DNA from: Fistulifera solaris
Lineage: Eukaryota; Bacillariophyta; Bacillariophyceae; Naviculales; Stauroneidaceae
Length of the DNA stretch: 64,000 bases
Reading direction: 5' to 3'
Assembly: GCA_030295235.1 (NCBI GenBank)
Contig: AP026173.1
Location: forward strand, 496,001-560,000
Position numbers and translations under genes: made by a program. Below the pieces are notes generated by a model. It was not told the DNA's origin. It did not search any database and saw nothing but the letters and a program-made list of their open reading frames with translations. Below are positions 1-10,145 of this stretch, in pieces. Each line of letters begins with the position of its first letter. The stretch's first letter is position 1.

Positions 1-824
1 CGCAGCATATATGCCGGCCAGTATTCCGGAACATTGTTTTCGCCGTCTCCTTCGTGTATTCCAGCCACCGCTAACGCTGGGCACGGCAGCGTATCAAGCA
101 CAGTCCCCAAGCTTGTGTAACCTTGATCGTACAACGAGCAATATGGCAGGTGAAAGAACCGTAGGAAGTGCCAAATGTGTCCGTAGGACCAGTCTAAAAT
201 TGGATTGACGCGCATGAATGGAGGCATGTAGGAACTGCTCGGAGCGAAAATTCCCTGATCCCCAGCGTTCGGATCTGTCGTTCGAGTACCGAGCACAAAA
301 GCCATGGGTGATGTTTGTGATGAGGAAACGTCCAAGCAATTGTTTGATACGAGCACATCCAATCCTTCCGCAAATTTAACTCCCCGTTGAAACGCAATCA
401 TTTCAAGCTCATAATCCTCTACTGACTGCCGTACAAAGTCCAGAATTTCTGGAAACTCGTCGGGATTATCAAAATAGATAACGCGAGGCCGATAGCGTAG
501 AACGTGTGGATTCTCAACATAGTAATGAGCCAGGGCGGCTCGTAATAAATGTAAGATCGCCACCGCATCTTTGCCGCCATTAAAGGAGCAAATCACAGAA
601 GCCGCTCCGTACAAGCGCAGTGCTTGATGAAGCACTTTTAACGATGAATCAAAGTAGTCTTTGATATAGCTGTCATTGCATTGAGTAAGCTTTTGATAGA
701 GCGTGTGCGCATCGAGGATCTGAGCTTCCGTCCAGAGTCCTCGGTGTTGCAAAGCAGCCGTAGGATTTTCTCGATCCAACGTTCGCCAAGAAGGTATCGT
801 TTCCTGACAGCGAATAGTCGCCAT
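1..824 (-). CDS. FAD synthase (FMN adenylyltransferase, PAPS-reductase-like), 3' end cut by window edge
   Basis: The protein transfers AMP from ATP to FMN to make FAD. An open frame of 274 codons runs from the ATG at 824 off the left edge. The PP-loop motif SFNGGKD lies at residues 80-86. Further on, GTRTTDP and a WSYGHIWHFLR-type stretch match the FAD1/FLAD1 C-terminal adenylyltransferase domain. No molybdopterin-binding domain precedes it, so this is the short single-domain form found in fungi and many protists. The ATG at 824 gives about 50 residues before the core, a normal length for the family. No intron or frame break is seen. The last residues and the stop lie outside the window. Confidence 0.9.
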   Translation of the reverse strand, partial: MATIRCQETIPSWRTLDRENPTAALQHRGLWTEAQILDAHTLYQKLTQCNDSYIKDYFDSSLKVLHQALRLYGAASVICSFNGGKDAVAILHLLRAALAHYYVENPHVLRYRPRVIYFDNPDEFPEILDFVRQSVEDYELEMIAFQRGVKFAEGLDVLVSNNCLDVSSSQTSPMAFVLGTRTTDPNAGDQGIFAPSSSYMPPFMRVNPILDWSYGHIWHFLRFFHLPYCSLYDQGYTSLGTVLDTLPCPALAVAGIHEGDGENNVPEYWPAYML

Positions 825-1288
825 AGTAGCAATATTTCCGACGTTTATAGCGTTTCTGAAACGATGGGGCGCGAGGAAAGCGTTCGATTGGAGGAGTAGA
901 GATAATAAAAAAACGACCGAAAGCGCGTATCTTGTTGTAAGCATATTCGAGGACTTTCGCATCTAATTCCTCGTTCCTTGCTCCGCAAACAATCTCTGTT
1001 ATTGCCGTTGCTATCTCGTGATGAATTCAAATCGGCAATTCTTCTTTTGTCAACCAATGGCAATAGCAATAACGATCCGAGTCTCGCAAAGGTATATAAA
1101 GACAAAAGAATTTTTTGCCAGCTGCGTTACCGTCACAACTTTATTCACTCTAAGGTTTAGGGTTAATAATACTAGGGACTCAAAAAGTCGCGATGATGGT
1201 TGGCGCGATATGCTTATAACGATGCAGCGCAACTAATCGTAAGTTTCATTTCCAGTCCGTCTTTATGAAATCGATAAGCTACATCAAT
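825..1288. other. Intergenic, no gene seen
   Basis: This holds the upstream region of the FAD synthase gene. Only short open frames without recognisable composition occur here. Confidence 0.5.
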
Positions 1289-2143
1289 CTACTTATGAAG
1301 CGCAGCTTTAACTTTCGCTTCCTTCTGCATGGCAGTAACTGCTGCAAGCCAGTGCGGGGAATTGACACAAACAAACCGACTTTGATCTTCAACTGTTAAC
1401 GCACTGAATCGACCACCGGCCGTATTCTGATATCAACACATCAGTGATGTAACGATGTCCAAGATCGCCTTCGTTTGTGCACCAAAAGTCTCACTGTCAC
1501 CTTTTCTCTCAGTCATACATTCGATGACAGCCTCGCTATGATGTCCGGTGGCGCTGTAACGAAATCATTTTTCTCTTCGCTTTGAAAGTGAACATTCTTG
1601 TTGTGATCTCATATATGGTGGACTCCTTCACAATAATCGTTCACCGCGGACATTTTAAAGCAGGGCGGACACGCCGATTTCATCCAATTGTGAAACCGAA
1701 GGGTTGCTTCTTTGTACATGTTGTAGTAATCCGCCACTTTCGATTGTGGCAGAGTTATTAGATTTCACGTTCTTGCCGTGATATGTGCCCGGAGTGAACT
1801 GCTTCAGAGACGGCGGCTGCCCGCTCTGAAGCACAGCCGGCGAAGCTGACTTTATGCCGGCCTTGCCCCTTTTCTTGTTGATAAGGATTTTACTTGTGCG
1901 GATTCGCAGGATCCAGTTTTTTTATTTCAAACAAAGTTGATGTTGTTGTGGGTGGCGGTGTTTTTGTTTCGTTATTTCTTGCGCGCGTCGTTCACAATCT
2001 CAGAAACGAGACAATAACGAACTGGTATTACTGTGTCGTAATGCTCTTCAGTAACGACGGCTGCGCTGATTGGCTGCTAGTAGATGCCAATGGCGGCTTG
2101 CGGTCTTCTTTTTGTTGTTGTGTGCTTTCTTGTTGTTCGGCAT
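1289..2143 (-). pseudogene. Probable decayed gene with a Lys/Asn-rich start
   Basis: On the minus strand an ATG at 2143 begins MPNNKKAHNNKKK, a basic start of a kind seen in many stramenopile nuclear proteins. Downstream pieces in changing frames still look coding: YNMYKEATLRFHNWM, then CPPCFKMSAVNDYCEG, then GRFSALTVED and a tail ending AALHK before a stop at 1289. The order resembles diatom proteins of the DUF6604 type (a tyrosine- and tryptophan-bearing helix first, an N-R-F-x-A-L acidic motif later), but this is recalled similarity only. Several stops and frame changes interrupt it. It could also be a spliced gene that I cannot resolve, or chance. Confidence 0.33.
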
Positions 2144-2406
2144 GATTTACTCCCAATTGCAATGATAGAAGAAGTTTCATCTCGACGGCACATATAACTT
2201 TTCTCGGAAAAATCCGCGACGGATCTTTTTTCGTCCGTGCGTTGTTCGCGGTTCACGCTTCACGGCATTGAAATAACGTACACAATACGGACGACGGATG
2301 CTCTCTTCAACAAACATTCTCGTTATATTTGTATAAAAACCGTCACCATAGCATTCATTATTTAATCAATCCTTTGTGCATGCAATTTGAACCCAATAAA
2401 CAAAAC

Positions 2407-2751
2407 ATGACAAAATTTACATCGCTCTTCTTACTGGTTCTAGCGGTGAGCACATGCACTGCCTTCATGATACCAACGCGCTGCAATACTTTCCCAACAA
2501 GTCGTCTGTCGGCCGAAAACCAGGATGAGAAACTGAAACAATTGGGATTTTCCGACAATGAAATACAACGCAAGGAAAGCGATTTTCAACCACCTACTGT
2601 TCGTGTTGACTTGATTGAAGATGTAGACCCGATTACCTTAACGGCGATCGGTTTTGCGCTAATTGCGGCTAATTTTCTAATTTTTGCGAATCTGGGGGAT
2701 GGGGGTATTGCCGGACTCGTTGCCACTGTTATCAACATGTCAAGGCAATAA
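2407..2751 (+). CDS. Small plastid-targeted single-span membrane protein, function unknown
   Basis: The product is 114 residues from the ATG at 2407. I prefer this to upstream in-frame codons because it puts a signal peptide directly at the start (MTKFTSLFLLVLAVSTCTAF). The signal ends in TCTAF, an -AF- motif used by diatoms to route proteins into the plastid, followed by a Ser/Arg-bearing transit stretch. The mature part is acidic, then carries one hydrophobic span (about residues 72-92: TAIGFALIAANFLIF) and a glycine-rich tail ending INMSRQ. I do not recognise the family. A diverged second copy of the 3' end lies just downstream (see repeat). Confidence 0.7.
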   Translation: MTKFTSLFLLVLAVSTCTAFMIPTRCNTFPTSRLSAENQDEKLKQLGFSDNEIQRKESDFQPPTVRVDLIEDVDPITLTAIGFALIAANFLIFANLGDGGIAGLVATVINMSRQ

Positions 2752-2895
2752 AAAAGCGCATACTGCTTAACAGAATAGTAAGAATACCGATTTGGGGTAT
2801 GGGTATAGCTGGACTCGTCGCAACCGTAAATTTAAGCTGAATAAAACAAAAGCAGAAGGATCGCGAATACGGCTTAACGAAATACTAATATACAG
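2697..2895 (+). repeat. Tandem duplication of the 3' end of the 2407 gene (two diverged copies, about 100 bp each)
   Basis: Copy 1 (about 2697-2790) covers the codons for GIAGLVATVINMS plus the 3' UTR. Copy 2 (about 2797-2895) repeats the order: codons for GIAGLVATVNLS followed by a stop, then an AATAAAA stretch, then GGCTTAACGAAATAC against GCTTAACAGAATAG. The copies share coding phase and UTR order but have many substitutions and small indels. It is either an old tail duplication or the remnant of a tandem paralogue whose body was lost. Confidence 0.7.
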
Positions 2896-2909
2896 CAGTT
2901 GTAATCTAC

Positions 2910-4707
2910 TCATCTACTTTTTCGGAGACGATTTCTCCAAACGGCAGGAAATAACTCGTCCGGAACCGCGAGTTCGTGCCGAAACGACCAATATTGAGCA
3001 TGATCACGTGTATACGGCACATCGCGAAACACAAACGCATCGCGTGGAAGATCCCATAACACTTCCTTCACTCGCAGAAAACAAATCTCGGTGCTCTTCT
3101 TGTCTATCCATGTCACAATTTCGGCCACGTAGCGCAGATCGTTCGTTCGCAGTCGAATCCGACAGAAATGATGTTCTTTCTCGGAAGGTCGTAGTCCTCT
3201 CATTTGTCGATACTCTTCTCGGCACATCAATTCAACATTTGGAGGATGTTTCGTCCTTCGACTGCTATTTTCTTCGGCAACAGTGGGTAAAATGCTGTCG
3301 AAATCCGCGTTGAGCTCGACTTCAGTGGCACCCGGATCGTCCTGTGGTTTCCACTGGGCGACATGTTGCTTCCATGCGGCCACCCACGCGGGTCCGTAAT
3401 CGAGAAAAATCTCTTCCCCTTCGGCAATATCTCGCATTGCAATGTATTCCCATGTCAAACCCGCCGTGTATCGATAGGCCCATTCTTCGATGGGCTGCTC
3501 CAGCCATTCCGGACGCAAGGTTAACTTGTGACTCCAAGCAATGCGCACATTCGGTTTTGCGGCGTGATTGATCGCACTGGTCGCCACCCCGTACGGACAC
3601 AACAACAAGGTACTGTCGGAATGACCGAAACAATAATTGAGTAGCAGTTGTTGATGTACAATCGGTCCACCAGGGACCGATCGAATGTCGTGCATTTTCA
3701 TGATCGATCGATCGGGAATGTGCAAGAGAGGAACCGCCGCGACGACATGTCCCTCTGGAATGGCTTGTGTTGCAAAAGCTCCCCGTCCCGCTTGTTTCAC
3801 GGTACTGGGACGAATGTGAAGATTACCGACACACGTCCCTGCTCGCGCAACCAGGACACAGAACGAATGCTGCGTGCTTGATCGACCGTGACGGTTCCGT
3901 TGGTAGCTACATTTCGAATCGTTTCTATAAAATCCGTAGAATCCGACAAGTCCGGCAACGCTCGGAGGGTCCGACTGGGCCACGTATTCGATACGTTGGT
4001 GCGTATGAAATGATACAAATCGGAGAAGACGGCTGCCGGTAGAATGGATCGCGAATCAGGAAGAAACTCGTCTACCAAGTCCTCTAGCAATTCATCTGCA
4101 AAGTCAAACGACTCTGGAAAGGGCACCATCCCTATTGACGCGATACGCGTATCTTGTAAAAAGTAATCACGTCCGTAATCCACAAACAATTCTTGACCGG
4201 CTGGAACATCATTAGTCGCGTAACCATACCGATCATGATATGGAGTAAAGGCTCCGACACCCGGATCATGACGCCGCGACAAGCCTGCCGTATCAAAACG
4301 ATTGAGACTTTCGTCCACTTGAATGGAAGAAAACAAACAATTCGGTAAAGCACCAATACCAAACGATGCTCCAAATACTTCATGACCTTCTTCTTGCATC
4401 CGCAAAAGGAATGATCCGCCCACGTATATTCATCCCACACAAACAAATGATCGTGATCGAAGGAATCGACGTCATTATGCCAGTGCATATCCAATAAGGG
4501 AACCGTCAAATCACCGGGTGTGATGGTTTCATGAGTTACAAACGATTTTCCCGCAAAGAGACCCAAGCCGGCACCCGGAATCGTCGAGGGAGCAATCCAC
4601 AAGGAACATTCTGGAACATCGGGAGGATGGGCGTGTGTCGTTGTTGTGTGTAGGAGTAGCAAGGCTATGACAAAAAGTCGTCGGCGATGATTCAAAACAT
4701 GAGACAT
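2910..4707 (-). CDS. Secreted or ER-lumenal protein with two SET-type domains
   Basis: The chain starts at the ATG at 4707 with a signal peptide (hydrophobic FVIALLLLH, ending near HAH). A first SET-like module follows (STIPGAGLGLFA, then GYATNDVPAGQELFVDYG), then a linker. A second module opens with STVKQAGRGAFA and contains SAINHAAKPNVRIAW and DIAEGEEIFLDYG. G-R-G near the start, N-H in the middle and the D-Y-G end match the S-adenosylmethionine fold of SET methyltransferases. Residues for full activity in module 1 are less clear (no N-H pair). Two single-base gaps break the frame, at the A run 4403-4406 and near 3830; the protein logic is continuous across both. A secretory signal is unusual for SET enzymes. 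The substrate is unknown. Confidence 0.7.
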
Positions 4708-5151
4708 CGTGCTCACACTATTCTTCGTCTATTCTTCTTTGGTCAAACTAAGAAGTTGTTCTAGGCTCCAAAGTAAATAAAGACACCAGGTAATAATAGT
4801 GCCATAAGCAAGGGCAATGCCTTTGAATAAGGGAAAAAATGTGTATGTGCATGCTGCAAATGATAAAAAAAAAGCCGGTGCACGACGCGTTTATTGAAAG
4901 AGGAAATCATGCAAAAGGCGCGCGTGCTGGATACTGCATGCAGCTATACATAGAACGTAAATCTGTCGTAGCAATAATGGCTCAAAAAACGAGTCTCTAC
5001 AGTTTAGCTGATACAAAGCCATCAACCGAGCGTATCCTTTTCCTTCCGCGTGATAACGCATACACACCTGGCGAGAGCGTTGCAATCATTCCTTCGGTAG
5101 ATGATAAAAACAACATTGTAGATTGACATTCTACTACACGCAAACAAACAC
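4708..5151. other. Divergent intergenic region
   Basis: It separates the divergent SET and Nudix genes and must hold both promoters. A small open frame at 4839-5126 has no coding signature, and I leave it out. Confidence 0.5.
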
Positions 5152-5634
5152 ATGGACCCACCCGCACCTTTCCATCCGACGGCGACGCGTCGTTCGCGCG
5201 TGCAAGTCGGCGTCGGTGTCGTCGTCGTGCGTCCCGAAGACGGACGCGTGTATGCGGGGATTCGACGCAACAGTCACGGTGCCGGCTTGTTGGCCTTGCC
5301 GGGAGGGCACTTGGAATTGTACGAAGAGTGGGAGGAATGTGCCCGTCGTGAAGTCAAGGAAGAAATGAATCTGTCACTCGATAACGTGCAGTTTCTGCAT
5401 GTCACCAACGATCCCATGCCCGATGAAAACAAACATTATATAACCATCTTTATGATGGGGACTGCCACAGGAGAGCCTATCAATGCGGAACCACACAAAT
5501 GCGAAGGATGGTATGCGTTCGATTGGATTGATTTGATGCAACGAAATGACGATCTGTTTGGGCCGCTGCGAAATCTAATACGGGGCAATCCTTCCTCCTT
5601 GCAGCAATTTATACAACAAGTGCTTCAAAGATAG
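5152..5634 (+). CDS. Nudix hydrolase, NUDT15-like
   Basis: The 160-residue protein hydrolyses a nucleoside diphosphate linked to another moiety. The complete Nudix box (G-x5-E-x7-R-E-V-x-E-E) runs over about residues 51-74: GGHLELYEEWEECARREVKEE. VGVGVVVVRPEDGRVYAGIR before it and the PGGHLELYE-W form match the NUDT15/MTH2 group, which acts on oxidised or modified (d)NTPs. The start ATG at 5152 is the only one that leaves the first strand whole. Length is typical for the group, and no targeting signal is seen. The exact substrate cannot be read from sequence. Confidence 0.88.
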   Translation: MDPPAPFHPTATRRSRVQVGVGVVVVRPEDGRVYAGIRRNSHGAGLLALPGGHLELYEEWEECARREVKEEMNLSLDNVQFLHVTNDPMPDENKHYITIFMMGTATGEPINAEPHKCEGWYAFDWIDLMQRNDDLFGPLRNLIRGNPSSLQQFIQQVLQR

Positions 5635-5741
5635 ACAGAAAATACTTGGGGTGAAAAGAGATATCGACAGACTTTATTTTTTGCTTGCAGCTTTTTCCAG
5701 CAATCCGTTCGGGACGAATGATGTAGCCATTCTTTGATATG

Positions 5742-6683
5742 TTAGAGATGATGTTGAAGACCCAGCGAATAATACATCCCGATCGCCACAAGTACCGCAA
5801 CTCCACACATAAAGCCATTGTTAGTAGCAAAAAGTGGTTTTGTCTGTTGTTTACAAGTATCATCCGTCGATCGTGGACTCGCAACGAGAGCCGGTGGTGC
5901 ATCCCAAAAGTCACAGTTGTCCTTTTCTCGCAGCGCACAAGGTTTGCAGACAGTCTTTACTAGTACCTGTTTTGACACGTCGTGATCGTCGCCTCGACTC
6001 GTCACGGCTAATTTAGATGGTTCATCTTCGTGCGTAACAGAAGTACTAGTAGAACTACTCTTCTCTTCGATCTCACCTTCCGTGTCAAAACCGTCTGCTG
6101 AAATACAATCGAGAAAAGCACCGGGTCCGACGTAGGCCGCAACCTTTTTGGCGGTAGGAGTACATCGAGCATCGATCTGTTCTGCCACAATACTGTTCGT
6201 CGTCAAACACTTTTCGTGATTATAGGTCGCGTCCCTTAACATCGATTCGACGGATGTTAGTGGTAAAGCACCCGTTTGTACATACTCCTGCAAATTTGTT
6301 TCAATCTGATGGGCAGCATCACGGACCGGAATCTCCAACTCGGGTAATTCGACGCACGTGGAAGATTTTACCGTTGCCTCTGGACTTATGGAATGACGTG
6401 GATGCATCGCTTGACGCGATTCTCTGCGCCATTTCGTAATGGAAAGATAAATCGCATCGAGTGGCGATATTTCCCGATTCGCTGATACCTTCGTCGTTGT
6501 TGTAGTCGTCCTTGGACGCTTGTTCACAGGATCGTTTTGCAGTGCTACCTTGGCGACCTGTTCATTGAAATGACGATTGAGCTGTGTCGTCAAACCTCGT
6601 TGTCGAAGCGCTTCAAGCTCAGATTGTCGCTCTGTCGGTGTGAATGTTCGGGTGGAGGCAGGAGGTGATTCCTTTCGGTTCAT
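5742..6683 (-). CDS. Tail-anchored protein of unknown function
   Basis: The product has 313 residues, is hydrophilic and Ser/Thr/Glu-rich, and has one hydrophobic segment near the C-terminus (GFMCGVAVLVAIGMYYSL, about 292-309). This is the layout of a tail-anchored protein of the ER, outer mitochondrial or plastid membrane. The N-terminal third is predicted helical (TERQSELEALRQRGL...LNRHFNEQVAK). A CKPCALREKDNC cysteine group precedes the anchor. I recognise no domain. The frame is uninterrupted. Its 3' end faces that of the Nudix gene about 110 bp away. Confidence 0.65.
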   Translation of the reverse strand: MNRKESPPASTRTFTPTERQSELEALRQRGLTTQLNRHFNEQVAKVALQNDPVNKRPRTTTTTTKVSANREISPLDAIYLSITKWRRESRQAMHPRHSISPEATVKSSTCVELPELEIPVRDAAHQIETNLQEYVQTGALPLTSVESMLRDATYNHEKCLTTNSIVAEQIDARCTPTAKKVAAYVGPGAFLDCISADGFDTEGEIEEKSSSTSTSVTHEDEPSKLAVTSRGDDHDVSKQVLVKTVCKPCALREKDNCDFWDAPPALVASPRSTDDTCKQQTKPLFATNNGFMCGVAVLVAIGMYYSLGLQHHL

Positions 6684-7120
6684 GCTTGTAGTTTATGAAT
6701 GATGCAATGAATGCTTCTTATTATGAAAAGATGGATGTAATAACTCCCGCACCTCTGCTCCGATTTTGTGGAGGAGAGATCGAACATCGAACGACGTCAA
6801 AAAATATTTTGATGGGGTGAAAATGACGCGTGAAAGTGAAAGATTGATATTTGAAAAAAAGACGGCTCGATTGACATTCATGCGTGTACATTTAACTCTA
6901 TACTATTGTTTCCGTTGAAAAGCTACCGTTTACGTTTCTGCGCCGGCCGCGTCATACTATGGAACTATGAACTCACAACTCACAACACTCACTCCAATAA
7001 GTGAGTCACGAATGACAGCAATAATTGTTGAAGATCGATTTATTTATCATTCTCCCTCTTTCCTTTCAAATATCCTTCTCTACACTTCTTATTCAGTACA
7101 ACACACATCTTTACATCACC
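6684..7120. other. Divergent intergenic region
   Basis: This is upstream sequence of both the 6683 (minus) and 7121 (plus) genes. No further gene is seen. The stretch before the transporter start is pyrimidine-rich. Confidence 0.5.
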
Positions 7121-8218
7121 ATGGAAATGTCAAATCGAGCTTCCCGCGTGCATCCAAAGGATCTTTCCGCCATCGAAGCCGGCGAGGAGCAGGAGCCACT
7201 GATCGAAAAATCATCATCACCGGAGCCTGCCAAGAAAGCACCCATCGTATCGCGACAGGGTCTTTTCGTGTTAATGCTTCTGGCGGTACAAAACTGTTTC
7301 AAGAATTTACTCATGCGATATGTGATGAAAGATCAACCACAATTTTTGACATCCGCGGCCGTCTTGGGATCGGAATCACTCAAACTCACGTTGAGTGTTC
7401 TTTACATTCTGTTGATTCAGAAAAAATCATTCGGATCCATTTTACAATATCTCAAAGAAGACAGACGCAACACACTGTTACTAGCCGTACCCGCGTCGGC
7501 GTATAACTTTCAAATGAGTATGGAATACGTCGCCCTGGCCAACATCAATGCAGCACTCTTTAGTGTTCTCGTGCAATCGAAACTACTCTTTACGGCCACA
7601 TTCGCGGCTTTGTTTTTGCGGCAAAAACTCAAATACATACAAATTGTCTCTTTGACGCAACTGACGACAGGTGTGATGCTGTGTAATTTGGCCAAAATGG
7701 CAACATCGTCCTCGTCCGAGACGTTGGATCCAGGCATGTGGGTAGGAATTACCGCGACACTGGCGATTGCCTTGTCGTCGGGCTTTGCCAGTGTCTATAC
7801 CGAAAAGGTTATCAAAGCACAAAAAGGCCGAACCGTCCAAGATCAAGATTACGGTTTGGCCTACACGCAAGTGCAACTCGCCCTCATGAGCATCGTCACG
7901 ATTGGGGCGTACGCGGCCTTTCGCGATTGGGACGCCATTGTGACGAATGGACTGTTTCACAACTTTTCGACGGGTGCTTTCTTGTCCGTGGCGAGTAGCG
8001 CTTTGGGTGGATTGATTGTGGCGGGCGTATTGAAGTATGCGGATTCGGTTTTAAAAGGATACGCGACCGCGCTTTCGGTGATTTTAACGGGGATTCTTTC
8101 CCGTATCATGTTTGGGACGGAGTTGAATGCCATCTACTTCATGGGAATCAGCAATGTTGTGATTGCTGTCATTTTGTACAACGGCGGTGAAGAATTGAAT
8201 CGCTACGTGTGTTCTTGA
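7121..8218 (+). CDS. Nucleotide-sugar transporter (SLC35A type, UDP-galactose/UDP-GlcNAc group), copy 1
   Basis: This antiporter is expected to bring a UDP-sugar into the Golgi or ER lumen in exchange for UMP. The protein has 365 residues and about ten hydrophobic spans. Signature stretches are FKNLLMRYVMKDQP near the first span, PASAYNFQMSMEYVALANI in the middle, and KYADSVLKGYATALSVILTGI near the end, the hallmark of the SLC35A (NST) family. I start at ATG 7121 (CACCATGG context). MEMSNRASR there aligns with MERVNRAS of the paralogue at 16386-17528, which argues against upstream starts. The frame is intact and has no intron. Substrate specificity within the family cannot be told. Confidence 0.9.
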   Translation: MEMSNRASRVHPKDLSAIEAGEEQEPLIEKSSSPEPAKKAPIVSRQGLFVLMLLAVQNCFKNLLMRYVMKDQPQFLTSAAVLGSESLKLTLSVLYILLIQKKSFGSILQYLKEDRRNTLLLAVPASAYNFQMSMEYVALANINAALFSVLVQSKLLFTATFAALFLRQKLKYIQIVSLTQLTTGVMLCNLAKMATSSSSETLDPGMWVGITATLAIALSSGFASVYTEKVIKAQKGRTVQDQDYGLAYTQVQLALMSIVTIGAYAAFRDWDAIVTNGLFHNFSTGAFLSVASSALGGLIVAGVLKYADSVLKGYATALSVILTGILSRIMFGTELNAIYFMGISNVVIAVILYNGGEELNRYVCS

Positions 8219-8772
8219 ACAGAATGAATCAAGCACCATCATCCAAGCCATGGCGTCTTGGCCACTTTTGGCACGTTTCTAGCGCAGCAACGATCTATTT
8301 CTAGAGTTTCTGGAGGGTCTCACGGAAAGCTAGAAGCCAAAGGAGAACTATAACGATGGGTAGACGCATAGTAGGGACTAATGAATAAGGAAGCTTTGAG
8401 CTCTGCCCCATTTATGCCAAGAATGAACCATAGCATTTTGATGTCGCAGTGGCCATCTTCAGAATTTTCGAATTCGTCAGTCGTGCGTCTCACATCGCCC
8501 AAATTCCTATGCGTAAACCTACTCTCTTGTCGACAGTCACTTGGTCCTGCTTGCGCAATAATTCAACTCCGAGCCGTTTTCCGTTCCTTTAGGTTTTCAT
8601 GAGAAACGGGTGTCAAACCCGCATCACAGAAGCTTCACTGCCGTGTCACCAAACGAACATTTTCTGTCAAACCTGTCGGTCGTTTCCCATCTGTCGATTA
8701 TCATATCGTTGATATCTTGTTCGAGTCACTTCTTTCCATTCTTTCATCCGTCCTTCCTTGCTATCTGCTAGA
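8219..8772. other. Intergenic, no gene seen
   Basis: This is the 3' region of the transporter and the upstream region of the oxidoreductase. No supported coding frame or RNA gene is seen. Confidence 0.5.
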
Positions 8773-10058
8773 ATGCCTCCGAATCAACGCGACTTTCACG
8801 TGTTATCCAGTCATATCGAAGATGAAGATTCGTCGACCCGTCGCTACCGTTGCGCAGTCCTGGGTTGCGGCATGATGGGACAAGAACATGTATCGTACAT
8901 GGCGGGTTATGCGGACCGCGTGAGCATTGACTTTCTCTGTGATCCTCACACCGATTCACTGGATAAGTGCGTCAAAGTTCTTCGTGAATTCTCTTCTACA
9001 GTCAAGACCCCGATGTTGCTCCAAGACGAAGAAGAGCTCTGGCAGTTTGCTCATTCCATCGACTTGTTGGTGATTGCCACACCCAACTACCATCACGCTG
9101 GTCAACTGCTGCGCTGGGCGAATAACGATATGACCATTTTGGTGGAGAAGCCCGCGGCTATCTCGACTGCTCAGATCGAGGCCTTGAATGTTCACATGAA
9201 TGCCCGCGTTTGGGTGGCCATGGAATATCGATTCATGCCGGCCATTCGCCAACTTTTAGAGCTACGAGATATGGTCGGCGACATTCAGATGGTGACGATA
9301 CGCGAGAATCGCTTTCCTTTCTTACACAAGATCGGAGCTTGGAATCGCGATCCCCAAAAGACCGGAGACACGCTCGTGGAGAAATGGTAAGTAACTCTCT
9401 GTCAGAAAAGACCCGTGGATGTCTTTGTCAAGCAAATGCCTTACACACACTGGCACAATTCATATTTCGTAGCTGCCACTTCTTTGACTTGATGCGTCTC
9501 ATCACGGGACAAGAAGTTGATCTCGACAAAATACGTACCATGGCGCAACGTGGTATCAACTACGAACACGAAACTCTGACGACCGATCCAATCATCGATG
9601 CAGCTTATGTGATGATGAAGTTTCGAAAAGGATCGGAACAGCGCGTGGCCGCCATGGGATGCTTGGAGTTGTGCATGTACGCCGACGGTAGTCGCCACCA
9701 GGAAGAGATTGTCGTGACGGGTACGAAAGGACGATTGGAGGCGTATTTGCCAGAGAACAAGGTGTACGCGTTCGTTCGACCGAATCAGGATCAATGGAAA
9801 GACCGAAGCGTCCCACCACCGAGAAATGTCGTTCAACCAACTATTTTTGATTGCAACAAAATGATGGACGACCAAATCATTCCATCGCATGGTGGCTATC
9901 ATTATGGAAGCACGGCTGTCGAGTGGTACCGTCTACTCAATGCTATGGACTCTTACAAAGTGACAGGCGAGTGGGAGCCGGCCGTCTCATTGACAGATGG
10001 TATCAGAGCCGTGGAGATTGGCTTGACTGCAACCGCAGAGATCGTCAACGATCTCTGA
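8773..10058 (+). CDS. Gfo/Idh/MocA-family NAD(P)-dependent oxidoreductase
   Basis: The spliced product is 399 residues from two exons (8773-9386 and 9473-10058). The 86-bp intron starts GTAAGT, ends TTTCGTAG and restores the reading ...GDTLVEKCCHFFDLMR.... A Rossmann entry (CAVLGCGMMGQEH, about residues 29-41), the VEKP motif (about 127-130) and the CCHFFDLMR substrate-domain motif define the family. It also includes inositol 2-dehydrogenase and related sugar or cyclitol dehydrogenases. No signal peptide is seen, so it is probably cytosolic. The substrate is not identifiable. Both exons are open, and the splice solution is well supported by the motif it rebuilds. Confidence 0.9.
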
Positions 10059-10145
10059 AGAAATGAAAACCTTTTCAATAAACCATCCTAAAGACAATAA
10101 AGTCTTAATGCATATCAACAATTTTATTACATACATTTAAAGATC

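Noticed and set aside
1894-2145. 83-codon open frame rich in Cys and Val at its ends
   Set aside because: It lies opposite the more gene-like Lys/Asn-rich relic on the minus strand and shows no signature of its own.
4839-5126. 95-codon open frame between the SET and Nudix genes
   Set aside because: No homology, low-complexity composition, and it would fill the shared promoter of two divergent genes.
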